Source of the DNA: Halobacillus alkaliphilus
GTDB taxonomy: Bacteria > Bacillota > Bacilli > Bacillales > Halobacillaceae
Length of the DNA: 64,000 nucleotides
Reading direction: 5' to 3'
Assembly (NCBI RefSeq): GCF_900113125.1
Contig: NZ_FOOG01000004.1
Span: 62,001-126,000, forward strand
The notes below the pieces were generated by a model. The model worked only from the letters and a program-made list of their open reading frames with translations, made no database searches and had not been told where the DNA came from. The first letter of the stretch is position 1. Each line of letters opens with the position of its first letter. Positions 17,926 to 27,877 of this stretch are shown piece after piece. A program made the translations under genes and the position numbers.

Positions 17926-20900
17926 GTGGAAAAACTTATATCCTGTGATTGCGAATATGATGAGAGAGTATGTTTTGCGCTTCAACAGAACCATGTCCCA
18001 TTTATTAATCGTTTAACGCTTGAAAATCTTAGTAAAGAAAAACATAACGATATTAAAGTAGTTCTATCCTCTAACCCTTCATTTTTTGAAACCAGAACCA
18101 TTTATTTGGACTCCATAAATCCAGAAGAGCCTATCGAACTTAATCCGGATATCCATTTATCAGCAGAGTACCTTAGTAATCTCGATGAAAGTATGAAAGG
18201 TTATTTCAGCATAAGAATAGAAATTGGCGACGTAGAAGCATATGAGAATAACTTGCCTGTTGATATTTTGTCATTCGATAGTTGGCCGGGTTCTAGTGTA
18301 ATTCCTGAAATTATATCGAGCTTTGTAACACCAAATAGACCCTTTATTATGGAAATCATAAAGCAGGCAGCGGGAATTATGCAGAAGAATACTGGAATCT
18401 CTTCCATGGATGGTTACCAAAGCGGAGATCCTAATCGTGTCATTGCACAACTCTCAGCTATCTACTCCGCTATCTCGGAACATAAAATTACTTACGCAAA
18501 CCCTCCTGCAAGCTTTGAAGCAGAGGGACAGAAAATACGATTTGCTGACATGATTAAGAAACACAAGCTAGGTACTTGCCTTGATTTAACACTATTATAT
18601 GCGGCATGTGCAGAAGCCATAGGCATTCACCCTATCATTGTATTTTTCCAGGGCCATGCCTATCCAGCTTTCTGGCTAAAAGAATTCACCTCTCCGGAGA
18701 GTTATCAAGATGATAAAAGCATACTAACCAAAAGTATGGCGGGTGGTATAAATGAAGTTATTGCCGTGGAATCAACTTATCTCACCAATGAAACTTCAAC
18801 TTTTAATAGCGCGGTTCATGCTGCAGAAAGCAGTTTAAATAAACCCTATTACTTCCATTTTTTCGTAGACGTTCACAGAAGTAGAATCGGACAAATTAAA
18901 CCCATCTCTTTGAAATTCAGCCCTGATGCTAATATGCAAGTGGATATGCAGCCAGAAGAGCCTGTACGAATTAATAGCAATTTTGCTTTTGAAAAAGTTG
19001 AGGTCATCCCGGAAGATGAGCAACTCACTGCTCAGACAGATGATTCTCAAGATAAGATCACCTATTGGCAGAATAAATTAATTGATATGAGTTTACGTAA
19101 TAACCTACTGAATTATCGTATTCAAACCCAAGGAATTCCTGTGGTTACCTCTGATATTGACAAGATTGAGGATATTCTGGCTATGGGCAAGAAAGTGTTC
19201 ATAGAACCTTTGCCTAACGAGTGGCGAAATAATATTAGAGATTTTAAAGACCAAAAAGAATTATTGAACAGCAAAATCTTAACAGAGGATGTTAAAAATA
19301 ATAGATTACGCTCGCTTCATTCTGAAATGAAATTAGAAAAAGAACTAGTTAAACTTTACAGAAAATCCAAAAACACACTTGAAGAAACAGGCGCCAACTC
19401 GTTATTTATAGCTTTAGGGTTCTTAAAGTGGCATGACCCTAAATCTCCATCCATGGAACGTTATTCTCCAATCCTGCTCCTCCCTGTAGACCTTGTGAGG
19501 CTTTCCGCAAAGAAGGGCTACTACATTAGGGCTCGTGATGAAGAAATACAGATAAACATATCTTTGATTGAGTACCTTAAGCAAACTTTCGGTATTGATG
19601 CATCCATGCTCTACAATATACCAAAAGACGACCATGGTGCAGATGTAAGAAAAGTACTGACTAATATGCGAAGAATTATTATGCAAATGAAGAATTGGGA
19701 TGTGCATGAGAGTGCTAGCATCGGCGTTTTTTCCTTTTCCAAATTTGTTATGTGGAATGACCTTGTCAATCACTCAGAAGTATTGAAGGAAAATAAGATA
19801 GTTAAAAGTCTGATAGAAGGAAACTATACTCATAATAAAGATGAGTCCTTTACCGACTCTCTGACAAGGCAAGAAGATGAAGAAGCAAAGGTATATGCTC
19901 CATTAAGTTCGGATGGCAGCCAGAAAGAAGCTATTCTGGCAACAAGTAAGAACAAGAGTTTTGTTTTACACGGTCCACCAGGCTCAGGTAAATCACAAAC
20001 CATCACTAATATGATTTCCCATGCGCTTGCCACAGGAAAGTCTGTCCTTTTCGTGGCGGAAAAAATGGCTGCTCTCAATGTCGTACACAACCGGCTGGCT
20101 TCTATTGGCCTGGGTGACTTTTGTCTGGAGGTACACTCCAATAAAGGACAGAAGAAAGATATTCTTAAACAGCTGGAAAGATCTTTTGAACTTCACAAGA
20201 AAGTCAAAGGAACTAACTGGGATGATAAATTTGAGGAAGTGAAAGCTTTAAAGAAAGAGTTAAACAAGTATGTAGAAGAACTTCACCACCGAACTTCACT
20301 TGGGCAGAGTATTTTTGAAATGATTGAGATCTACTCAACTATTTCAGCTCCTAAAGAATTAATTGAATTTGAAAAAGAAAAAGTTATGCAAATGGAAGAA
20401 GTTAAATTGCGACGCACTAAACAAATTATAGAAGAGTTAGAAGTGATCAGTAAGGCTTGCGGCGGAGTAAAAGAAAATCCTTGGCTGGGAATCAAACAAA
20501 CGCATTATTCTTTAAGCCTACATGATACCCTTAAGAAAGAGTTGAATGGCATTCAAACTGAAACGGAAAAGCTTCTTTCATTAGATAGGAGTTTAGCTGA
20601 CATTGGTTTGTCTCATAGCCTAAAAGACCATAGCTGGTACATGTTCATCTATAAGATTATTCCTTTCCTCCATGATATTCCTGATGCTGAATTAGAACTT
20701 ATCGGTGAGGAACAGTTTGAGAGTGTTATATCAGAGATTACTATGGTCATTCGTGCAGGAGAAGTTCATGATGAAGCTCGAGGTAAGATAGAAGAACGCT
20801 TTGATAATTCGATTTTAAAGATAGATGCAGAAACTCTCCTGCAAAACTTTAGATTAGCTGAGAACAGCTGGTTCATTCAAGAAATGCTGGAAAAAATGAA

Positions 20901-23742
20901 AATAAAAAAAGAACTTAAGAAATACTTGAAAGCAAAAGACAAAATTGAAACGGATGAGATAGAAACAATTATCAAGACGATCCGGGATATACAGGAGAAA
21001 AAGGATATCCTAATCCAGCATAATGATATTATGAATCAACACTTCCCAAATTTGTGGGATGAAGGTGAAGGAAATGGAGATTGGAGAGGTATTGAAAAAG
21101 CCGTAAAATGGATGACCGATGTACGAGAGGCTATTAAAGAGTTGCAACCTTCTCAGGAATGGCTCTTTAACAATGCCAGAAACCTTCATGCTCATAAAGA
21201 AGATTTTTCAAGCAACAAGTTAAAAGAACAAATGGAAAATTACACAAAAGGATTTCAAGTTATTATGAATCACTGGGAAGCAATTGAAAAAGAATTACTC
21301 ATTGAAGATATCCATGAGCCTGCTAAACCTGACTGGGCGAACTTTAGCAGAAATAAGGCTCTTCATCTCATGGAGTCGTTACCTCTGCTTAAAGATAACT
21401 GTCAGCTTGCTGCTGTTATTAAGAAAGCTGAAGAATTTGGACTAGGGAATGTAACGAAGCCTTATCTGTCTGGAAGACTGGAAAATGATGAGCTTGTATC
21501 TTCTTATCTCTATGCATTTTACCGTATTAGGATTGATGGAGAAATCTCTGCAAGTGAAGATTTATCCCAGTTTTCAAAGATAAGTTTTGAGAATAAAGTT
21601 AATAAATTTCATACATTTGATGAAGAGCTTAGTGAGCTCACCAAACTTGAGGTGTATGTTAAGTTAATGGCTCGCGTGCCGAATTTAATGAACAACTCTA
21701 TTCAAACCTCTGAGCCGGGCATTCTTTCAAAGGCAATCAAAAGTAAGGGAAGAGGCATTGCCGTTCGTCAGTTATTTGACAGGGTTAAAAACCTTCTTCC
21801 CAAAATTAAACCTTGCATGTTAATGAGTCCATTATCGGTAGCTCAATATCTAGACCCAGCCTTCCCTAAATTTGATTTAGTTATCTTTGATGAAGCATCT
21901 CAACTTCCAACAAGTGAAGCGATTGGGGCCATGGGAAGAGGCAAGAATGTCATAGTCGTAGGCGACCCTAAACAATTACCTCCCACAGATTTTTTTGGTA
22001 CAAAGCAGGAAGAGGAAAACTTTAATCTACAGGATATGGAAAGCATTCTTGATGATAGTCTTGCTGTACGGCTGCCCCAGAAGCATTTGAGGTGGCATTA
22101 CCGAAGTGAACATGAAAGCTTAATATCCTTTTCAAATAGCCACTTCTATGACAATAAATTAGTTACCTTCCCTTCTATAGATGATATCCATTCTCGAGTG
22201 TCATTTGTAAATGTAGAAGGTACCTACGACCGAGGGAAGACACGACAGAATAAGGTTGAGGCTGAGGCAATCGTCAATGAAATCTTTCTAAGGCTTACAA
22301 ACCCGGAGACACAAGGTGAAAGTATAGGTGTAGTCACATTCAGTCAGCCGCAGCAAACGTTGATTGAAGATTTGATTGATGAGCGACTTAGACAAGATCC
22401 TACCCTCGAGAAGTATTTTTCAGATGAAGTGGAAGAACCAGTATTTGTTAAAAATCTGGAGAACGTCCAAGGGGATGAGCGAGATATTATTCTCTTCACT
22501 GTGGGCTACGGACCTGATCAAGAAGGTCACGTATCCTTAAACTTTGGTCCGTTAAACCGGGATGGTGGATGGCGCCGCCTTAACGTTGCAATTTCTCGTG
22601 CAAAAAAAGAAATGGTTATTTATGCTTCAATGGAACCTGATAAAATCAATCTATCTAAGACTAATGCTGAAGGCGTTCATAGTCTGAGATCATTTATGGA
22701 ATTCGCAAATAGAGGAAAAATTCCTACCCCCATCAGAAACCAAACGAAGATTAATAAACCAAACTCTAGCGTGATTATTCCAAAAATAAAAGAGGCTTTA
22801 GAACACCATGGTTACCAAGTAGAAACAAACATTGGCCGCAGTGACTATAAAGTAGATTTAGCAGTAGTGGACAAGAATAACAAAGAGAAATACCTTGTGG
22901 CCATACAAGTTGATGGGCATCGGTATGCAAGTTTCACAGCCACCCGGGACCGTATTAAATTGGGAGAAACGATGCTAAAGAAATTGGGATGGCATATAAT
23001 CAAAGTATGGTCAGTCGAATGGTGGCATAACGAGGAAAAACAAATTGAGGAGTTACTAGCACAACTTCACGAAATAGAAAAACTGCCTCCAGAGACTAAG
23101 AAACCGAAAAAAACTTATCCCATGCAAGAAACTATACAGAATAAGATTAGTAACCTTGCCATACCCACAGTTCCTAAACAACAAGCAAGCTATTATGAGC
23201 CAACCGTTTTAGAGGGTGTAACAATATCCAATGATTATTTCTACACACTTGAAGGCAAGCCTATTATCCAAGAGCAGATCAAAACCATCATAAAAAATGA
23301 AGCACCTGTTAGTTACTCGAAGTTATCCAAAACAATTATAAAGGCGTGGGGGTTCACCAGGAGTGGGGCTATGCTGGAAAAAGTCATACAGGACAATTTA
23401 ATTGGACTGATGGCTTACGAAACCACTGAGGAAAATGGGAAGTTCCTATGGAAGGATGTGGAACAACGCTCATCCTACAGTGACTTTCGTGTAAAAAATA
23501 GGCATCGAAGGAATTTAGAAGACATAAGTAGCATTGAATATTCCAATGGTGTGATTCAAATTATGAAGACCGCTCTTCGGCTGCCTAAGGCTGACTTAAT
23601 CCGGGAGATATCCAAACAGCTTGGTTACAGCAGGACCAGTTCTAAAACAGAAGAGTATGTACAGAAAGCCCTTGATCTGAATATCCAAAAAGGATTGATT
23701 ACAGAGGACAATGAGGGATATATAGAATATATAGGTGGGTAA
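17926..23742 (+). CDS. Giant DUF4011 / SF1 helicase / MTES_1575 nuclease / DUF3320 protein
   Basis: 1938 aa, GTG start 7 bp after GAGGTGG. Order of regions: an N-terminal part with a transglutaminase-like stretch (LGTCLDLTLLYAACAEAIG and GHAYPAFWL, about 215-250); DUF4011 (WQNKLIDMSLRNNLLNYRI, from about 380); Walker A HGPPGSGKSQTITN (about 682); a coiled helical insert to 1280; DEASQLPTSEA (about 1322); GDPKQLPPTDF; WHYRSEHESL; VQGDERDIILFT; NVAISRAKKEMVIY (about 1550); an MTES_1575 nuclease core (DYKVDLAVV, YLVAIQVDGHRY, about 1640-1665); and a DUF3320-like tail. This looks like a single-gene helicase-nuclease; similar architectures are found in defence islands. It has its own promoter and terminator and no partner, so antiviral function is inferred. 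Confidence 0.85.
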   Translation: MEKLISCDCEYDERVCFALQQNHVPFINRLTLENLSKEKHNDIKVVLSSNPSFFETRTIYLDSINPEEPIELNPDIHLSAEYLSNLDESMKGYFSIRIEIGDVEAYENNLPVDILSFDSWPGSSVIPEIISSFVTPNRPFIMEIIKQAAGIMQKNTGISSMDGYQSGDPNRVIAQLSAIYSAISEHKITYANPPASFEAEGQKIRFADMIKKHKLGTCLDLTLLYAACAEAIGIHPIIVFFQGHAYPAFWLKEFTSPESYQDDKSILTKSMAGGINEVIAVESTYLTNETSTFNSAVHAAESSLNKPYYFHFFVDVHRSRIGQIKPISLKFSPDANMQVDMQPEEPVRINSNFAFEKVEVIPEDEQLTAQTDDSQDKITYWQNKLIDMSLRNNLLNYRIQTQGIPVVTSDIDKIEDILAMGKKVFIEPLPNEWRNNIRDFKDQKELLNSKILTEDVKNNRLRSLHSEMKLEKELVKLYRKSKNTLEETGANSLFIALGFLKWHDPKSPSMERYSPILLLPVDLVRLSAKKGYYIRARDEEIQINISLIEYLKQTFGIDASMLYNIPKDDHGADVRKVLTNMRRIIMQMKNWDVHESASIGVFSFSKFVMWNDLVNHSEVLKENKIVKSLIEGNYTHNKDESFTDSLTRQEDEEAKVYAPLSSDGSQKEAILATSKNKSFVLHGPPGSGKSQTITNMISHALATGKSVLFVAEKMAALNVVHNRLASIGLGDFCLEVHSNKGQKKDILKQLERSFELHKKVKGTNWDDKFEEVKALKKELNKYVEELHHRTSLGQSIFEMIEIYSTISAPKELIEFEKEKVMQMEEVKLRRTKQIIEELEVISKACGGVKENPWLGIKQTHYSLSLHDTLKKELNGIQTETEKLLSLDRSLADIGLSHSLKDHSWYMFIYKIIPFLHDIPDAELELIGEEQFESVISEITMVIRAGEVHDEARGKIEERFDNSILKIDAETLLQNFRLAENSWFIQEMLEKMKIKKELKKYLKAKDKIETDEIETIIKTIRDIQEKKDILIQHNDIMNQHFPNLWDEGEGNGDWRGIEKAVKWMTDVREAIKELQPSQEWLFNNARNLHAHKEDFSSNKLKEQMENYTKGFQVIMNHWEAIEKELLIEDIHEPAKPDWANFSRNKALHLMESLPLLKDNCQLAAVIKKAEEFGLGNVTKPYLSGRLENDELVSSYLYAFYRIRIDGEISASEDLSQFSKISFENKVNKFHTFDEELSELTKLEVYVKLMARVPNLMNNSIQTSEPGILSKAIKSKGRGIAVRQLFDRVKNLLPKIKPCMLMSPLSVAQYLDPAFPKFDLVIFDEASQLPTSEAIGAMGRGKNVIVVGDPKQLPPTDFFGTKQEEENFNLQDMESILDDSLAVRLPQKHLRWHYRSEHESLISFSNSHFYDNKLVTFPSIDDIHSRVSFVNVEGTYDRGKTRQNKVEAEAIVNEIFLRLTNPETQGESIGVVTFSQPQQTLIEDLIDERLRQDPTLEKYFSDEVEEPVFVKNLENVQGDERDIILFTVGYGPDQEGHVSLNFGPLNRDGGWRRLNVAISRAKKEMVIYASMEPDKINLSKTNAEGVHSLRSFMEFANRGKIPTPIRNQTKINKPNSSVIIPKIKEALEHHGYQVETNIGRSDYKVDLAVVDKNNKEKYLVAIQVDGHRYASFTATRDRIKLGETMLKKLGWHIIKVWSVEWWHNEEKQIEELLAQLHEIEKLPPETKKPKKTYPMQETIQNKISNLAIPTVPKQQASYYEPTVLEGVTISNDYFYTLEGKPIIQEQIKTIIKNEAPVSYSKLSKTIIKAWGFTRSGAMLEKVIQDNLIGLMAYETTEENGKFLWKDVEQRSSYSDFRVKNRHRRNLEDISSIEYSNGVIQIMKTALRLPKADLIREISKQLGYSRTSSKTEEYVQKALDLNIQKGLITEDNEGYIEYIGG

Positions 23743-23750
23743 TCATATAT

Positions 23751-23785
23751 AAGAGTCCTATTCACATCATATAGGACTCTTTTTC
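23751..23785 (+). terminator. Intrinsic terminator of the giant helicase gene
   Basis: AAGAGTCCTAT, loop TCACATCAT, ATAGGACTCTT and a T-run, 8 bp after the stop. Confidence 0.88.
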
Positions 23786-23834
23786 TTCTGCTGTTTTTTT
23801 GCGAAAAAACTTTATAGGTTGAGAAAAAATAAAA

Positions 23835-23960
23835 TTAAAAAGCCACTGCTTCTAAATCTTCTAAGGTTTCGTTACCAAATGTATCCCATTTCAAAAGCTC
23901 AGGTGTATTCGCTAAGTCTGAACTAGTCCAACACCCTATTAAAAACAGCGCCGTATTCCA
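23835..23960 (-). pseudogene. Coding-like C-terminal fragment, no start codon
   Basis: An open frame of 41 codons, without ATG, GTG or TTG, reads NTALFLIGCWTSSDLANTP then ELLKWDTFGNETLEDLEAVA before TAA. The composition looks protein-coding, but I do not recognise it. The rest of this 368-bp gap holds a second weak hairpin (AGCGC ... GCGCTTTTTT, 23947-23980). Most likely a decayed gene end. Confidence 0.3.
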
Positions 23961-24110
23961 TTAGGAAGCTGCGCTTTTTTATTTGTTCACTAAATAGTGT
24001 TACCTAAGTCTTTTAGGCAAAAGATCCATTCATTTAATTTGCTCAAAGTCTCCTAATTAGAAGGCAAGAATCATATACATACTTCATGAACTTTTCAATA
24101 GGAGGAATTT

Positions 24111-25181
24111 ATGGACCGTTCAAACCACCATAAAGCGAATCCGTACTTAATGACACGTAGCCTAATACCAGAAAATCAGGAGACACCGATCCAATTTATC
24201 AAGACTGATATTGTGGATCATAAATTATTTTATAGGCGGAACCACTTTCCTTATCCAACTCTTTCTTATTCAAACTATTATCTTCCGATTAATGGGATGG
24301 TATCCACCCCCATCCTGCTCTCCATGCAGGATATTCTTCAATTTCCTTCAAAAACGATACCAGTTGTCCTTGAATGTTCCGGAGATAAACGGAACCTGTT
24401 CAAACCAAAAGTATTTGGAGAACAATGGGAAAAGGGTGCGATCAGCCAGGGCTATTGGAAGGGGGTCCCTTTACGGTCGCTGCTTGAACTTTCCGGGATA
24501 AGAGAAGGAGCAAAAGAAATTGTTGTAGAAGGATATGATTTTGGAGACAGAACTGATTTAAATAAGGTTTTCACTTACGCTAGAAGTTTGCCTATTGAGA
24601 AGGCGCTCCACCCTGATACCATTATTGCCTATGAGTACAATAACCAGCCTATTCCTTTTAAACATGGATACCCACTGAGGCTAATTGTTCCACAGTGGTA
24701 TGCCATGGCTTCTGTTAAATGGATCAAGCAGATTAGGGTTATAAGTTCTCACTTCGAAGGACCCTTTCAATCCATTGATTATATGTATTATCCAAATAAA
24801 GAAAATAATAAAGATGCCTTCCCTGTTACTACAGTCAATGTAAACTCAACTATACAAAAGCCTTTAGATATGGAAATTTTAAATACGGGTAAGCATTTGA
24901 TAAAAGGGATCGCCTGGTCAGGTAAAGGCTTTATTACAAATTTAGAAATAAGTGTAGATGGTGGGGGTACCTGGAAAAATGCGAAATTAGAGCCTGCTAG
25001 ACGTGGTGGTTATGCCTGGCAATCCTGGTCTTATGAGTGGACGGTATCAAAGAAAGGCAACTATATGATTATGTCAAAAGCAACAGACTCATATGGCCGA
25101 ATCCAACCAACTGTACCTTTTTGGAATAAGAAGGGGTATGGGTATAATGCTATTGATAAAATCAAGGTCAAGGTAGAATAG
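24111..25181 (+). CDS. Sulfite-oxidase-like molybdopterin oxidoreductase
   Basis: 356 aa, ATG 5 bp after AGGAGG. The N-terminal Oxidored_molyb domain has VVLECSGDKRNLF, whose Cys is the expected Mo ligand (family form C-A/S-G-N-x-R), then GYWKGVPLRSLLELSG, YEYNNQPIPFKHGYPLRLIV and YAMASVKWIKQIRV. The C-terminal Mo-co_dimer domain shows GIAWSGKGFITNLEISVDGG and WTVSKKGNYMIMSKATDSYG. No signal peptide or Tat motif is visible, so a cytoplasmic enzyme is suggested. It probably oxidises sulfite or a related sulfur or organic compound; no cytochrome partner is adjacent. Confidence 0.85.
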   Translation: MDRSNHHKANPYLMTRSLIPENQETPIQFIKTDIVDHKLFYRRNHFPYPTLSYSNYYLPINGMVSTPILLSMQDILQFPSKTIPVVLECSGDKRNLFKPKVFGEQWEKGAISQGYWKGVPLRSLLELSGIREGAKEIVVEGYDFGDRTDLNKVFTYARSLPIEKALHPDTIIAYEYNNQPIPFKHGYPLRLIVPQWYAMASVKWIKQIRVISSHFEGPFQSIDYMYYPNKENNKDAFPVTTVNVNSTIQKPLDMEILNTGKHLIKGIAWSGKGFITNLEISVDGGGTWKNAKLEPARRGGYAWQSWSYEWTVSKKGNYMIMSKATDSYGRIQPTVPFWNKKGYGYNAIDKIKVKVE

Positions 25182-25199
25182 CAAGCGGGATTGATTAAA

Positions 25200-25258
25200 A
25201 AACAAAGTTTCAGGCACCTCTAGTTTTATCTAAACGGAGGTAGCCTGAAACTTTGTTT
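25200..25258. terminator. Bidirectional terminator between the sulfite-oxidase-like gene and alr side
   Basis: AAACAAAGTTTCAGGC (25200-25215) pairs with GCCTGAAACTTTGTTT (25243-25258), with inner CCTC/GAGG pairs; A/T runs flank both sides. Confidence 0.85.
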
Positions 25259-25312
25259 ATTATTTATCTATCCTGTCATTATCAAGCACGACTTCAAACC
25301 TCTGCTTTACCA

Positions 25313-25366
25313 CTATCTGTAATAGGGTTCATTCTTCATAATCTTAAACGCCCGGTGCTCCAATAG
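25313..25366 (-). pseudogene. Fossil of the rlmH 3' end
   Basis: On the minus strand the frame ending at a TAG (25313-25315) reads LLEHRAFKIMKNEPYYR. The real rlmH in this window ends [19 protein letters not shown]. The RAFKIMK-x-EPY core is identical, and nucleotides TTCATAATCTTAAA are shared exactly. The rest of rlmH is absent. It lies directly after alr, 5.2 kb downstream of rlmH, and may mark an old integration or duplication at the rlmH tail. Confidence 0.6.
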
Positions 25367-25448
25367 GTTAGTAAAGAAGAAAAGCGTCCCCTCAATGACA
25401 CAGCCATTGAAAGGAAATGAATGTAAGACCTGGTCTGCTTCTATGCTT

Positions 25449-26567
25449 TTAAATATTTTTCCTTGGTACACGCTGGCCGATTTGGCATGTGATTTCGTAA
25501 TGAATGGTCTGAAGCTGATCGGCGACTTCTTTAAGGGATATGTTCCCTTCTCCCGGTTCCCCGAAAAATGTGTAGACTGCATCTCTATTGGATTCTTCCA
25601 CGGAACTTACATCAATCATTGTTTGGTCCATACATACTTTCCCTACAATCGGACATTTCTGTTCGTTGATGACGACATGGCCTTTATTGGATAGGGCACG
25701 GGGCAGTCCGTCTCCGTAGCCGATGGGGACGGTTGCCACTTCTATTGGCCGCTCTGGTTCGTAGGATCTTCCATAGCTGATTGGCTCGCCGGGATAGACC
25801 ATTTTGATCATGATAGGTTTCGTTTTCAGGCTCATCACCTGTTGAAGCGAAATCCATTCTCTCATATGCTCACCGGGATAGAGGCCATACAAGCTGATGC
25901 CCACTCTCACCATATCCATGTGCATAGAAGGAAAGGTAATGGTGGCAGCACTATTGCAACAGTGGGTGATGGGAATTTTCCCATGTACATTTTCTACCTC
26001 TTCCACGACAGACAAAAAGTGGTGGAATTGCCGTTCTGTATAATCAGGGTCTTCATTATCGGCATCGGAAAAATGGGTGAAAATCCCTTCTACATGAACG
26101 TAAGGAGAGCCGTTTTTTTCTAAGAGCTGGAGGACATCCTCCCCCTTTTTTAGTCCGATTCGATGCATGCCGCTATCAACTTTGATATGGATGTTCACTG
26201 ACTTCTCTTTCTCTTCTGCTGCACGGATTACTTCTTCCATAATTTCGTCTGTAAACACCGTCAGAGTAAGGTCATGGTTAACGGCTTCCTGAACTGCTTC
26301 TCTCGGGGTATAGCCAAAAATAAGGATCGGTACGTTTATGCCTGCTTTTCTTAACTCAATCGCTTCCTCAATAATAGCCACACCTAAACGGTTGGCTCCT
26401 GAATCAATCATTGATGTTGCACACGGGATAAGTCCATGGCCATAGGCATCTGCTTTGACCACCCCCATCAACTGACAGTCTTGACTAATATAATCTTTGA
26501 ACGCTTTTACATTTTGTTTGAGAGCTTCCAGGGAAACTTCGGCCCATGTGGGGCGGTAGTTCGTCAT
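25449..26567 (-). CDS. alr: Alanine racemase
   Basis: 372 aa, ATG after CAGGAGGAATAACC. The PLP-binding motif VVKADAYGHG is near residue 36 (Lys38-type), followed by the TIM barrel and the C-terminal beta domain with PISYGRSY, IGYGDGLPR and the catalytic-region VGKVCMDQTMIDVS. It interconverts L- and D-alanine for cell-wall synthesis and alanine catabolism. It sits 59 bp after ald on the same strand with a hairpin between, so transcription may be only partly shared. Whether this is the sole alr or a catabolic paralogue cannot be told from the window. Confidence 0.95.
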   Translation of the reverse strand: MTNYRPTWAEVSLEALKQNVKAFKDYISQDCQLMGVVKADAYGHGLIPCATSMIDSGANRLGVAIIEEAIELRKAGINVPILIFGYTPREAVQEAVNHDLTLTVFTDEIMEEVIRAAEEKEKSVNIHIKVDSGMHRIGLKKGEDVLQLLEKNGSPYVHVEGIFTHFSDADNEDPDYTERQFHHFLSVVEEVENVHGKIPITHCCNSAATITFPSMHMDMVRVGISLYGLYPGEHMREWISLQQVMSLKTKPIMIKMVYPGEPISYGRSYEPERPIEVATVPIGYGDGLPRALSNKGHVVINEQKCPIVGKVCMDQTMIDVSSVEESNRDAVYTFFGEPGEGNISLKEVADQLQTIHYEITCQIGQRVPRKNI

Positions 26568-26584
26568 GGTTATTCCTCCTGCCT

Positions 26585-26618
26585 ATAAAGAAAGCTCCTC
26601 CAGCAGTTGTGGAGGAGC
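26585..26618 (-). terminator. Hairpin between ald and alr
   Basis: GCTCCTCCA / TGGAGGAGC, 9-bp perfect stem, followed on the minus strand by TTTCTTTAT. It is a terminator or attenuator after ald. Confidence 0.7.
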
Positions 26619-26626
26619 AGGTTAAC

Positions 26627-27757
26627 TTATACGTGTGTGACTGTCTGAAGTGCTTCACGAACTGGTTTGTACTCATAACCAAGATCACGCGCTACGGCTT
26701 CATACGTCAAGTGACCATTCGCCGTGTTCACTCCTGCTTCAATTGCTTTATTCCCCTCAACTGCTTGGTTCACGCCTTTAGAAGCGATTTGCAGAGCGTA
26801 AGGAATGGTTACATTCGTCAGGGCGATGGTAGATGTGCGTGGCACCGCTCCCGGGATGTTAGCAACAGCATAATGAAGGACGCCGTGTTTTTCATAAATC
26901 GGGTCATCGTGCGTCGTAATATGATCGACCGTTTCAAAGTTGCCTCCCTGGTCTATGGCTACATCAACGATGACAGAGCCTTCTTTCATGTCTTTGACCA
27001 TATCTTCCGTCACAATTTTCGGCGCTTTAGCTCCTGGAATCAACACAGCACCGATGACCAGATCTGCTTCTTTAACGGCTTCTGCAATGTTTAGTGGGTT
27101 GGACATTAACGTTTGGATATCTGACCCGAATTGGTCGTCCAGCTCGCGAAGACGATTCGGGTTCAGGTCGACGATGGTAACGTGAGCCCCCATCCCGATC
27201 GCCATTTTTGCTGCGTTGGTTCCAACGATTCCGCCACCAATAATGACGACTTTTCCACGTGAAACACCAGGAACGCCACTTAACAGGATACCTTTTCCAC
27301 CGAAGGATTTTTCCAGGAATTGCGCTCCTACCTGGGTAGCCATACGGCCTGCTACTTCACTCATTGGAGTAAGAAGCGGCAATTTATGATCGACAGCCAC
27401 CGTTTCATAAGCGATTGCTGTCACTTCATTCTCTACTAATGCTTTCGTCAATTCAGGCTCAGCGGCAAGGTGAAGGTACGTAAATAGAACCAGTCCTTTT
27501 CGGAAGTATCCGTATTCAGACGGTAGAGGTTCCTTCACTTTCATGACCATTTCAGAATTCGCCCAGATATCGGAAGCGGTTTCAACAATCTCAGCACCAG
27601 CATCACGATATTCTTCGTCTGTAAAATTACTGCCTGTACCTGCATGGGTTTCGACACGAACCTTGTGACCTGCGTGAATGAGGTTGACGACACCTGAAGG
27701 CGTAATAGCTACGCGGTTTTCATTATTTTTAATTTCTCTTGGAATTCCGATAATCAT
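26627..27757 (-). CDS. ald: Alanine dehydrogenase
   Basis: 376 aa from the ATG at 27757; the longer TTG start at 27775 would overlap the Shine-Dalgarno [24 protein letters not shown] is the standard N-terminus. The substrate site KVKEPL, the NAD-binding [18 protein letters not shown] and the D-rich [14 protein letters not shown] are intact. It oxidises L-alanine to pyruvate and ammonia with NAD+. With alr, the AdeR-like regulator and the YkvI-type transporter it forms an alanine-use module. Confidence 0.95.
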   Translation of the reverse strand: MIIGIPREIKNNENRVAITPSGVVNLIHAGHKVRVETHAGTGSNFTDEEYRDAGAEIVETASDIWANSEMVMKVKEPLPSEYGYFRKGLVLFTYLHLAAEPELTKALVENEVTAIAYETVAVDHKLPLLTPMSEVAGRMATQVGAQFLEKSFGGKGILLSGVPGVSRGKVVIIGGGIVGTNAAKMAIGMGAHVTIVDLNPNRLRELDDQFGSDIQTLMSNPLNIAEAVKEADLVIGAVLIPGAKAPKIVTEDMVKDMKEGSVIVDVAIDQGGNFETVDHITTHDDPIYEKHGVLHYAVANIPGAVPRTSTIALTNVTIPYALQIASKGVNQAVEGNKAIEAGVNTANGHLTYEAVARDLGYEYKPVREALQTVTHV

Positions 27758-27790
27758 GGGGAGTCCACCTTTCAAATTGTATGTAAGAAA

Positions 27791-27796
27791 AGTATA
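27791..27796 (-). promoter_or_regulatory. Probable ald -10 element (TATACT), poor -35
   Basis: On the minus strand TATACT lies about 28 bp before the ald start codon region. The hexamer 17 bp upstream (AATAAA) is a poor -35. Such a promoter would need an activator, consistent with AdeR-type control. Confidence 0.45.
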
Positions 27797-27839
27797 GCTC
27801 TTCTGCTGAACATTTTATTTAGGAGAAACTGAAAAAATA

Positions 27840-27877
27840 AACAGGAGAATTTGTGTAAAATCACAAATCCTCCTGTT
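27840..27877 (-). terminator. Intrinsic terminator overlapping the 3' end of adeR
   Basis: AACAGGAGGATTTGTG pairs with CACAAATTCTCCTGTT (one bulge) and is followed by TATTTTTTC on the minus strand. The 5' half of the stem is within the last codons of the regulator gene, so ald needs its own promoter. Confidence 0.8.

Noticed and set aside
25313-25582. 89-codon minus frame taken as a full gene
   Set aside because: Most of it is antisense or out of frame to the alr 3' end; only the last 17 codons have meaning, as an rlmH fossil.
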